Assembly (NCBI GenBank): GCA_038380795.1
Contig: CM076275.1
Coordinates: forward strand, 9,085,001-9,149,000
Source of the DNA: Pyrocephalus nanus
Lineage: Eukaryota; Chordata; Aves; Passeriformes; Tyrannidae
Reading direction: 5' to 3'
DNA: 64,000 nt
Shown: piece by piece, positions 13,701 through 23,450 of the stretch
How positions within the stretch are numbered: the first letter of the stretch is position 1
Layout of the letters: each line of letters opens with the position of its first letter
The notes under the pieces: generated by a model
The model's input: only the letters and a program-made list of their open reading frames with translations
What the model was told of the DNA's origin: nothing
Databases searched by the model: none
Translations under genes and position numbers: made by a program

Positions 13701-14337
13701 AGCTCAGTATTTCCACCCGTGCTGGGGCAAGGACTACTTGGCTGTGTGGGAATGCCTGGAGAAGGCCTTTGAAGAGGGCTGGATCAAACTGGAATTTCAG
13801 TTTTAATTAATTGCTGTAGAAAATGTCACTGGTATTATTCACCCAGCTGTACTCTTATGTCATGTTTGCCTGAGACAAAGTTCTCCCATGTACTGTAATG
13901 AATCATAATATTTAAGATGAATACACAGCAGCAATGACATTCACCAGGGCTTTCGGCAGCTGGAGCTTGGGATGAGCTCCACCAGGCTCCTCTCCTAGCT
14001 GCAGCTGGATGTGCTTCAACTTGACTTATCTCAAGCTTCCTGAGGTTCTTGCCTGCTCAGAGACAGCCCCCACACCACATTCCCAGGGCATGAGCTGTGG
14101 GCAGACCCTCTCTGCAACCTCTGCACAGGGGATTTCACCACCCTGGTAAGATCCATGAGTCTGCCAGGCTCAGCTATGGTGGGAGGGCAGAAGGTGGTGT
14201 TGATAGGGCTGTAAATCACCTTTGCTTCCTGCTGATCTCCAGAGCTGACAGAGATCTGTCTGCTTCAAGCAGAAGAAACTGAGTGAAGGTGGGAAGAGGT
14301 GCTATTATGTATGATCAGCTTACGCTGCAATTAATGC
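10751..14337. other. Noncoding interval without recognised gene
   Basis: Contains a 19-bp tandem repeat at 11221-11275 and a homeodomain-like word cluster near 13106-13122 (CAATTATTAATCAG). Open frames are at most about 110 codons and not recognised. No mobile element was seen. Confidence 0.65.
11221..11275. repeat. 19-bp tandem repeat, about 2.9 copies
   Basis: Two near-identical 19-bp units (11221-11239 and 11240-11258), starting AGGGAGAAC and ending GCTGAGAG, differ at one base (G versus A). They are followed by a partial, GA-degraded third copy. This is a local slippage or duplication product. Confidence 0.85.
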
Positions 14338-14353
14338 TTTTTTTTTTTTTTTT
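14338..14353. repeat. T16 run
   Basis: Sixteen consecutive T residues. Together with the following CGTATCTCTTTGCAG they form a very good splice-acceptor-like tract; see findings. Confidence 0.85.
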
Positions 14354-14428
14354 CGTATCTCTTTGCAGAGCAGGTTCCTCTCTTTGAGTTAAACCTTCCA
14401 CCACTCCCATTTCTGCCAACACCCACTG

Positions 14429-15292
14429 GTAAGGAGCACTGCAGTGAAATCTAATCAGAGCGGAGATCAACTCATTACCCTGAGAAGTAAACGTGTCTCT
14501 CAGACAAAGCAGCAATTTTGTCTGAGTCATTGCAGCATCTCTGAATGTATCCAAAACAATCAAAAGTGGCTAAACCAGTCCATTAGTAGCAGAGCCATCA
14601 CCTTTTTTCCCTCCTGCACAGTCCCAAGGAGAAGCTGTGTTCCGCTTGCCCTATTCCTGGCAAGAAAACCTCTTGCTCCTTTGTTCCCACGATTAATATT
14701 TCAGTGAAATCCCATGGCCTGAGTGTTTAGGTTTCCTCTTTGTTACAGGACAGTAAAATGTGACAAGAGAAGGGACGCTTTTAATTCCTTGGGCCAACTG
14801 GTGAAGGGCTGAGAGTGGTGTAATCATTGGTGTGGATGGGGATAAACAAGCCAGACTTGTGCGTGCACATGAGGATGAACATAAACAGGAGGAGGAACAG
14901 CGTTACCATAGAAATGAAGAGCTGCCTGAGCAGACATCGTTTGTCACATCAGCATCCCTGCCACGGGGTGCTGCCTCAGCCCTGGGGCTGTGTGAGGGTG
15001 GTGGTGCCTTTGGGTGTGCAGGTGTTCAGCTGCTCAGCAATCCTTTCAGGTGCCACTTGGGAGAACTGATACTGAACTCTGATAATGGCCAGAGAAGTTC
15101 TGCTGAAGGGGCAGAAGTGCTGTCTCCAGTGCCATCCAGGAAACAGGCTTTGGGAGCTGGGTCTGGAGCACCAGCCCTGCTTCCTGCCACGGAGCCAGGG
15201 ATGAAGGAGGCTGGTGGGAGACCGACAGCTGAACACCTTGTCAGGCAGAGGATGTGCAGAGTAGGGCCAAGAGCTTTACATTCCTCATTTGG
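14429..15292. other. Noncoding interval without recognised gene
   Basis: Unique sequence. A 158-codon open frame (14832-15308, plus) runs into the CR1 tail on its right and has no domain. Nothing else recognised. Confidence 0.6.
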
Positions 15293-15485
15293 TATCATAG
15301 AATCATAGAATGATTTGCTACAGGTGGAGGAGGAGGAGGAGAAGTTGTACACAGAATGGTTTGGGTTGGAAGGGACCTTAAAGATTATCCAGTTCTGACC
15401 TGCCTGCCATGGGCAAGGACACCTTCCACTAGTCCATGTTGCTCAGAGCTCTGTCTAACCTGGCCTTGAAGGTTTGCCTGTGGAT
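15293..15485 (-). mobile_element. CR1 LINE 3' fragment with interrupted tail
   Basis: The complement of the CR1 3' end begins with the short tail repeats ATCATAGA at 15294-15310. It is then broken by about 35 bases containing a GGA repeat (15324-15342), and resumes at 15351 with 'acagaatggtttgggttgg' and the normal CR1 order through 'gccatgggcaaggacaccttccac' to about 15485. It is 5'-truncated and non-coding. Confidence 0.92.
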
Positions 15486-16819
15486 CTGTGCCAGCCTGTG
15501 ATGCAGGTGACAACCTGTGTTCTCCCTAGGATGGGCTACAATGAGTAATGCAGCCTCATTTACAGTGAGACAGAAAGGTTTGGGGTGTACCACTGCCCTG
15601 GAGGGACAGAGCCTTTCTCTTTGTTCCCTTTCAAGATCCTCACTTAGAAGCCCAGTCAAGGTTTCCTCACACCCTCCCCAGGGGATGGCTGGGGTTCACA
15701 ACACCAGCAATTTTCCTGCAAGCCTTGTGGAATTCGGTATTTTTCATAAAGTCTAAACTCCTGGACTATTCTCATTAACTGAAAGTCTTAGCTTTCATTT
15801 TTTCCTAGGTCTCATGACTGCAAAGAAAAGCTTAAAACCATGACCCTTAAGCCTCATAAATCAGAAGTTAAATAATTTCTTTTTTAAACTCAGCCCAAAC
15901 ATCCCTATTAAAGAAAAAAAGAGAGAGAGAGAGAGAGAGAAGCAAGAGCTCACGAAATTTTTTAACAAGATGGTTTTTGTTATTGTGGGAGACACTGGGG
16001 GCTGCAGGACTAACATTCAGAATTTATATAAGTATCAAACATAAACATAATACAATATACATAATATATATTTCAGGTCTGACCTTGCAAGTCACTCCTA
16101 GTTTCTGACAGAGAATTTATTGTCAAGACATGTTCTCCCCTTGGCCTTTGTGAAAACTGCCAATGGAATATAGGACATTCTTGGAGAGAACAGAGGAGCT
16201 AAAATGATAAACACCCATGACACAGTCAGAACATACAAACCTATAAATAAATATACCTGAATGCTAACAGCTTTCAGTCAAGAAAAACTGTTGTTGACCA
16301 CTTGCCAGCAAGTCAGCAAATGGCTGTGGAAAACAGCCCTGTATCACCCTACAGTCTGTGGGGCCTCTCAAACCACACAAGCCGTGAACAGGCTACAGAA
16401 TGTTGTTCTGTCCCTCTGGATGCTGCCCCAGTAAATGATTTTCCTTGATCAAGACTTAATCCAATAAGGAAGACATAGTAAGAATGTAAATGTCAATTGT
16501 AGTTGAGAAATTTGACCTGTTGGTCATAGAAGCAGCTTAATTTAATTAGAGCCACTTATTGGAATAAAACAAATGCCCGTTGTAGTAAGAGTCACAGACA
16601 ACTGTGTGAGGAAAACGTGAGGAAGAGGAAAAGAGGGACATGACCTAAATTGCCAAAAGTGAGAAACTGCAAGGTCAGAGGCAGGACAGACACCTCTGTT
16701 TGCTGTTCCTGCCTCCTGGACCGTGCCAGCACAGCAGCAGTAACACGCCATGCTCGGGAAGCATTTTTCATCAAGGCTTTAAGAGCTTTGTTGGCATTGA
16801 TTATTTAAGGCTCATGCTA
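15486..16819. other. Noncoding interval, AT-rich in part
   Basis: Contains the GA microsatellite at 15914-15940 and an AT-rich stretch at about 16025-16075. No gene or further CR1 recognised. Confidence 0.65.
15914..15940. repeat. (GA)10 microsatellite with A7 lead
   Basis: Seven A residues followed by ten perfect GA units. Likely polymorphic in length. Confidence 0.9.
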
Positions 16820-16942
16820 GCACAGTACAGATAGAAGAGCTGTAGCTCAAAGAAGTGAAGTGACTTGTCCCACGGTCACCCAGGGAGCCCTTGGGAGCAG
16901 ATCCTGCCTGACCCAGCACCTCTTTGCTCCAACCAGCACTGG
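16820..16942 (-). mobile_element. Probable MIR SINE (ancient)
   Basis: The order 'cagatagaagagctgtagctcaaagaagtgaagtgacttg..' then 'ggtcacccagg' and 'gatcctgcctgaccc' follows the complement of the MIR core (consensus: cagatgaggaaactgaggctcagagaggttaagtgacttgcccaaggtcac). Divergence is high, as expected for an amniote-age SINE. A related L2 end could share part of this core, so MIR is the best fit but not the only one. Confidence 0.6.
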
Positions 16943-19260
16943 CTTTAGGAGGCAGCGCATGAGCTGTGCTCTTGGCTGTCGAGTCCTCTCATCTCCCAGA
17001 TTAGACTCAAGTTTTCCTGCTTTCAGATTCATGTGTAGAATATTTGGACTTGGTTGTGCAAATTTCCTGCCGTGTTAGAGGCTTGGGCTGGTGTCGTCAA
17101 CATCCCATGAAGGGCTTGACACTGTTTTGGCAGACCAAGGATTTCAGTGTGCAGAGTGTAAAACCCTGAAACCAAGGAGGTGAACTTGAGGCCAAACAGA
17201 TTTGGTCTTATACAATTGCCTAGAGGTACTAAAGCTTGGTTTCCATGCCAAAACCTTTAGTTTCTCTCAATCACTGAGACTTTTCAAAGTTTAACTGTTA
17301 CTTGGCACAGCAAATCGGAGCAACTCTTGTAACACTCAGTTTTCAAGTGTTTATAAACAGCCCTTCAAAACCACCTGCAATTAAGTAAGCAAGTTTTCAC
17401 ACTTACAGGTCCAGATCTCTGTTTTGCATTTTGATGTGGTCTCAACAAAACAGTCTCAGAAAATGTGAGTGCCAAAGACAAAGCAGTGTTCTGTCTCAGC
17501 CTAATGCTTCTCACTCATGTCTATACTCTTGATTCAGATGCAACTCCAGAAAACAAGATGTCTGAATATACATTTAATCAAGGAAGATAGAAGAAAACTG
17601 CTTTTTGATGCTAAAGGAAAAGGATGGGGAAAGGATAAAAATACTCATTTCAAAGCCAAGAAAATAACAGCAGCAGAGTACGGTAAGCACTGAAAAACAT
17701 GCCTGAGAAAGTTATGGGATTCCAAGACGTGGCTCCCACCCAAGAATCCTACAAGCATGGCACAAGCAAGCTCAGATAAAGACATTTTTAAACAGCCCCT
17801 CAAAACAAAAATTAACAGAAGGAGCTGAACTAGAAAATGTTCACATGTAATTCCAGAGCAGATGGACTGTAAGTCTCTGAAACAGAAGGTCTCACCCACA
17901 GAAGTTTCTACCCATCCTTAGAGTACGAGCAACAACAAAAGCAGGGTTTGTAGATCTGGATGTGCTCGTGCTCAGTTACCTCTGTGAGACTGGGAGTCTC
18001 AATGTACAGATTTGGAGGTTTAACCACTTGGGCTGGGTGCTCCCAGACTTAAACCCAACTGTGAGTCAGATTCAAGGGCCATGTCCCTAATGGGGGATGC
18101 TGTCCTGAGGGTGGGGGGCAGCAGGACTCTGCCTACTGTGCTTAAGTCATCCTGGTACACAAAGCTGCAAACCAGGGGTTTAGATCCAGAGTTCATTGGC
18201 ACCTGGTGCTGAAATCACAGTTCAGGCCACTCTACCATTCAGGGAGAGCTGGACTTTTGTTGTGTAGCCCACTGACCTGTTTGGGGGAGGCATAGGTTGG
18301 GGAGGAGGCACAGCCAGTGTCTGAACACTGTTGCACAATAGCTTTGCACCGGGGCTCTTGTGCAAACCAGAAAGAAAACATGTTTTTTCATTCAGGAAAG
18401 GTCTCCAGTGACAGTATTCTGTTGACCTGAAGAGTAACCTCATGAACTGAAAACTTACAGGTGATATATACTGGTGTTATATATCTTACCAAGAGGGCAG
18501 ATGGGATTTAAAACATCCAAACTTGTCTGGGAAGCTGCCTGGATTTTTGTCTGTCCATATAAACCTTTAATTGCAAGAGATTAGGTAATGTACACACCTT
18601 TTGCCTGTGCTTCAGGTACCCCAAACTCCTGCATGAATTAGTGGGGGCATCTGGGCATCTCTACCTCTTAACCAACCAAGTTCTGAACAGGGGAATGAAA
18701 CATCAGTGTTACTGGAACATGAACAGGCAAGACCTACCAGGGGGTAGGAGAGTCTGCAATCCAAAAGGATGGAGGAGTTGGATTTGGGGATTGCACTGAG
18801 AGCAGTGCTGTGCTTGAACTGGGAGATATGGATCTATTGAACTGGTTCTTCCAGCCCAGCCTGAGTGCCCAGACGACTGGCATTTTTGTAGTGTAACAGC
18901 ACGAACATGAGTGACAAGGAGTGGCTGAATGAATAAAACACTGCAGCAGGAGCAATAATTTAGGAGTCCATTTAACACACGATGGCTGTCAGGGCTGTAA
19001 ATACCTATGAAAGCTTCTGGTCACGTGGCCAGAAAGCCTCGGTCAGGCTGGTGTAGGCGCTGCAGCAGCAGTTTTGGTGCTCCAAAACTTGTGCAGGAGG
19101 CAGACAAGACTGCAGCACCCTCCAGTCTCACCTGGGACCCTGACCTAGGTAGTCCCTGAGAGCACTCACACCTCATACACAGTGGCAGATTAGCAAAGGA
19201 ATGGAACCTTTTCCAACATTCAGGATCCTCAGGAGGAGAAGTGATTGACAAAATAATTTG
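16943..19260. other. Noncoding interval without recognised gene
   Basis: No open frame above about 90 codons and none recognised. Contains a small AT hairpin at 18463-18485. No mobile element seen. Confidence 0.65.
18463..18485. repeat. Inverted repeat, 8-bp AT arms
   Basis: GATATATA (18463-18470) and TATATATC (18478-18485) flank a 7-nt loop. Low-complexity hairpin of no known role. Confidence 0.6.
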
Positions 19261-19530
19261 CACAGAATCCTAGAATGGTTTGGGTTGGAAGGGGCCTTTA
19301 GAGATCATCTCATTCCAACCCCTTGCCATGGGCAGGGACACCTTCCACTATCCCAGGTTGCTCCAGGCTCCATCCAACCTGTCCTTGAACACTTGCAGGG
19401 ATGGGGCAGCCACAGCTTCTCTGGGCAACCTGTGCCAGGGCCTCACCACCCTCACAGGGAGAAATTTTTTCTAATATCTAATCTAAGCCTACTATCTGTC
19501 AATTTAAAGCCATTTTATAATTACACACCT
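19261..19530 (-). mobile_element. CR1 LINE 3' fragment
   Basis: Starts with the tail 'cacagaatcctagaatggtt', then shows the canonical complement of the CR1 3' end: 'ggttggaaggggcc', 'ccatgggcagggacacc', 'tgctccaggctccatccaacct', 'ggatggggcagccacagc', 'ctgggcaacctgtgccagg' and 'taatatctaatctaa'. About 270 bp, one of the better preserved copies, hence probably one of the younger insertions here. 5'-truncated; no coding capacity. Confidence 0.96.
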
Positions 19531-21625
19531 AAGCTGTTAAACTCACCTGGGAGCCTTACCCACCCTGCCTGTCCCCTGGGATGCTGGAATCGCCCTTCCC
19601 CCTGCCTCGCCACACCTCAGCAATTCCAGTTGCCAGCCCATATAAACGTACACCCACATAGATCAGGGATCTATTGCCAGGAAGCTGAGCACTGATCCCA
19701 ACTGCTCTAGCTCCATACAGTAGGCCTGGCTAGAACATGGCAAGAATTCTCCCCTGCGGGGACTTTTAAGCAACTGCCAATAATTTCCCATGCTCCCAGT
19801 GCCAGTAATAAATAAATAAATAAACAGGGGGGAAATGCAAATGGAGAGGACACGTAAAACTGCCAAACCAAATTCAGGGCGCGAAAGAAAAAAGGAGGAA
19901 GAAAAGAAAAAAGGCATTGAGAAGAGCACAGTCTAGCCAGTAACACTTTCCAGTCCCATCCATAGCTGAGCTCAGAACAGTAATTCCTTGTTTGCAGGCT
20001 CCTCTGTTAGAAGCTAAATGTGATTGCAACTGAAGTACATTGATTAACCCAAAATAACTTTCCCTCAATTTGCTGGCTGCTCAAGAATACTCAGGAGACC
20101 TGCTTTTGTTCTGAACTAGTCACTCAGGAGCTCTGGCTCCGGTCCTTGTGCATCTATTGAAACTGAGTGAACCAGAAAAACACCAGGAACTGCACAAGGA
20201 CACATAGTACAGTTTAATTAGTTTAGAGAGAGGAATTTATTTTTTTTTTCAAGCATCACTTGGGCAAATAGTTGTTGTTGTCTCCGTCCTTTTTTTTTTT
20301 TTCATGGTCTTGTTAAAATAATTTCATGGTTGCAGTTTTTGTTCCTGTGCTTAGCAAAGCAAACTGTAGCGGTCAGAGCTGGCAGAGGCCTGAGGGGGAG
20401 GGCTGGGACAGGCTCTCTCTTCCTCCAAAAAAAAAAGTAGTGCAGCATTTTATCACACTGCTTGCAAAATGATGCGTTTAAAGGGCAGAATTGTCAATGT
20501 CAGATGCGAGGCTGAGGTACCTATTAATAAACAGCCTCTGCATAGGAAATTCTTTGCAGACTTTAATCAGGAATTTTCCATAGTAACGCCGTGTTCCTGC
20601 AGTTAGCTCGGTGACAGCGGTTTAAATTCCACCCAATGGACTTTGCATTCGTCTTTGAAAATAGAAATAATACGTGTGAGATCACAGGTGCTTCGTTCCC
20701 TTATTAGCAAACATTTCATGATGGCTTTTTATTCCTCTGTTTTGCTCCCTGTACATATATGTGAGCTGAAAAGGAGAGTTAATTTTAGAATGACTGAAAG
20801 ATCAGGAACCAAATCTAGCCTAAAATCTGAGTTCATATTCAATGCTGTTATTATCATAAAAGTTGATCTAAGAGATCCTTCCACAAAATGTTGGAAATCT
20901 CACAAGTCACTGCTCTCCTAAGTTCCACAGTATCATATATCACATCCTGCAGGAGTGGCTGTTGCCATGAAGCTTTTGCCACATGTAAACAAGGAAACAA
21001 GCAGCTTCTGCTTGGGGATTGAACTCAGAAGTGAGAAAATCAAATCTCAAGACTCTACAGCAAATGTCTCCCTTTGATCCAAACTCCAACAACTTGGTGG
21101 GGTTTCTCCATTTCCAATTCAGCTCTTCAGCCACTCCAGCACTAACCAGCTCACTGTGAGTGCATAAAACTGCCTGGAAAAACAAATGCTGGCTCTCCTG
21201 CCACGTTCTCTCTATTGCCTGCAATCACTTTTAGCTCCTTTAAGACAGTTTCATACATCTCTGGCCTTACCCACTCCCAAGCATGGCTGTCTTCCTTGTG
21301 TGGCCAAACCCTCCTTTCCTGGCTCTCTGAAATAGCCCCCCTGAGTTTTGTATGCCTGCAGGGACTGCAGTCCCAGTTTATCATTCTGCAATTAGCAGGT
21401 GGACTCTCCTCTAGTATTACCTGTCAATCCCAATAATTATCCTACCTACCTCCCACTGCAAGATGGAGTCCTAAAAAATCAACACTACAGAGCCTTAGAT
21501 CCTACTCCTAAGTTATCCACCTTATCCCAAAAGGATTTTGTTTGCCAGAAAGGGTTCATGACTACTTTTCTGCTAATTTCCATGTGTTATAGGCTACACG
21601 TGCCAAAGGATAGATAAAAGTTTTT
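19531..21625. other. Noncoding interval with possible conserved block
   Basis: Contains an AAAT microsatellite at 19806-19824, T runs at 20240-20249 and 20290-20302, and a stretch at about 20460-20660 with preserved CpGs and TTAATAA, TTTAATCAG and CCATAGTAAC words that may be conserved. No gene recognised. Confidence 0.6.
19806..19824. repeat. (AAAT)n microsatellite
   Basis: Four units of TAAA/AAAT in tandem; followed after 10 bases by an octamer-like ATGCAAAT at 19835-19842. Confidence 0.8.
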
Positions 21626-21803
21626 AAAGCCTGGAAGGGGCTGCCCAGGGAGGTGGTGGAGTCACCATGCCTGGAAGCATTTAAGAAATGACCGGATGTC
21701 GCACCCAGTCCTCTGGTCTGGTTGAAAAGGTGGAGATCAGTCAAAAGTTGGACTTGATGGTCTTGGAGGTCTTTTCCAACCTTAATGATTCTGTGGTTCT
21801 ATT
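21626..21803 (+). mobile_element. CR1 LINE 3' end
   Basis: Plus-strand CR1 3' end: 'ctgcccagggaggtggtgga', 'gtcaccatgcctggaagcat', 'ctggtctggttgaaaaggtgg', 'gttggacttgatggtcttgg', 'aggtcttttccaacctta', then the short-repeat tail ATGATTCTGTGGTTCT. This is the CR1 type ending in 'GGAGGTCTTTTCCAACC', different from the 'AAGGTCCCTTCCAACC' copies at 15.3, 19.3 and 35.0 kb. Confidence 0.95.
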
Positions 21804-23285
21804 ACTACATGGCTAGATGCTTTCCTCTTTATTCTAGTTTTCAGTTTTATAGACCAAAATCAACTGCAGGGGATTTATGCTTAGGCCACAGTTTGCTTGA
21901 GGCTAAAAGAATATACCAAGGAGGTATCATTGGCTGCTGGGCTTGTTCATGTACATTTCTCCATACATTACATCCTCTTTGAAACACTGCTGAAGAGAAG
22001 AAATTGGGCTAGATGAACACCTGCTCTCATGCAGGTGTTCATCTCTCTGCTCACAGGTTTTTATAAAGGCTTTTGCGCTATGGCCTAGCAACAAGAGGCT
22101 GGGAAGCTGGTTGGTGTGGATATCATGGAAATGTACCCAAAGTGCTGAAAAAATTACATCTGTAGGAAATGTTATAATAAAGAATCCGGAATCATGTGCC
22201 TTATCTCATGTGGCAGTATCAGTGCATTTGCAACAGGCTGGAAATAACAGCTATTGAGACAACCTAATGGAAGTGCAATGTGCTTCCCCCATGGCTTTAT
22301 TTCTCTTTCAGGAGCAAGGATTAACAAATTCAGCAGCAAACTCAGACCCTGCGTTCAGCAAAACTTCCACGAGCAGCTTAAGGAGTGATTGATGGGTAAT
22401 TTTCCAGATCTCAACAATAATAAGAACAGCAACAAACATGAAAGGATCCAGCAGCATTTTTGTGTAGTAATGTTTAATGGCTCAGTGTCCCATTGTAACG
22501 ATTGTTCCCCGGGTCTGCGGGGGGAGCTGGTTTTAATCAATGGAGCCCTTTGGAATCAAATGCAGGTATTTACTCGAACACAACATGCAGACCAGTGTTT
22601 GTCTAGCTAGCAGTCTGCCTGTGTCAGCTAATGCTGTGTTTGGAAGAGGTTTCTGACTCTGACAAAGAAATGGATAACCAGACATTTCCTCATCATCCCA
22701 TCTAAAAATCTGGGAGTGAACGGCATCCATGAATGAGAGGAGAGACTCTGCAATCAATAAAATGAAGCTGGCCTTTGAATCTCAGCAAATAAACAAAACT
22801 GTGATCCCAGGTCAGTTCTCAGGTTTTCAGCAGTATAAAGAAGAGAAGACAGGCTGATGATTTTCAGTGTTTGGCTGTAGATCCTCTTTTTTTCTCCTGG
22901 CGCCTGTGGGAGCTTCACCAGACCAGGAGGTCAGGAGAGGGACCACCACTTAAAATAATGACTGTGAGACTCTCAAGGCTCTTCTTTTCACAAAGAAAAA
23001 TGACTGTCTCCTCTTTCCAAGCATACTGGCATGCCCAAGGTCAAATCTGAAGGAACAGAGCCACAGTTGCACACCCGGACTTTTGAGGAAATGCCTAATC
23101 CAAGGGACCACCCCAGCAGATTACCCTCATGTGACACACTGAACTACTGCCCTGTGTTCCCTACCCAGGGAACCAAACTGAGATAAAGCCAAGTCACAGT
23201 TGCTGACATCCATTAGTCTGACATTACTATGTAATGATGCTTCTTATTGCTTAGTGCTTGATAAGGACAGGATCCCATTTCACTT
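21804..23285. other. Noncoding interval without recognised gene
   Basis: Unique sequence with a perfect hairpin at 22012-22043 and an acceptor-like site before 22312. Open frames are under 80 codons. No gene recognised. Confidence 0.65.
22012..22043. repeat. Perfect 12-bp inverted repeat (hairpin)
   Basis: GATGAACACCTG (22012-22023) and CAGGTGTTCATC (22032-22043) are exact complements around the 8-nt loop CTCTCATG. It could form a stable short stem in RNA or cruciform DNA. Too short on its own for a microRNA precursor. Confidence 0.85.
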
Positions 23286-23450
23286 GGGAGTGGTCACAGC
23301 ACCAAGCCTGACAGAGTCCAAGGAGTGTTTGGACGATACTCTGAAGCACATGGTGTGACTTTTGGGGATGGTCCTGTGCAGAGCCAGGAGCTGGAATTGA
23401 TGATCCTTGTGGGTCCCTCCCAACTCAGCGTATTCTGTGATTTCTGTGGC
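23286..23450 (+). mobile_element. CR1 LINE 3' end
   Basis: Plus-strand CR1 3' end: 'gtggtcacagcaccaagcc', 'gagtgtttggac', 'gatggtcctgtgcagagcc', 'caggagctggaattgatgat', 'ccttgtgggtccctcccaac', then a TATTCTGTGATTTCTGTGG tail. It is the type whose 3' end reads 'GATCCTTGTGGGTCCC', and it resembles the copies at 1 and 31.4 kb in its upstream blocks. Confidence 0.93.

Noticed and set aside
14832..15308. 158-codon open frame, plus strand
   Set aside because: It ends inside the CR1 tail repeats and has no domain; likely chance.
22296..22390. Acceptor-like 'tttatttctctttcag' followed by a short open frame
   Set aside because: The frames close within about 26 codons and no donor precedes the stop; common by chance.
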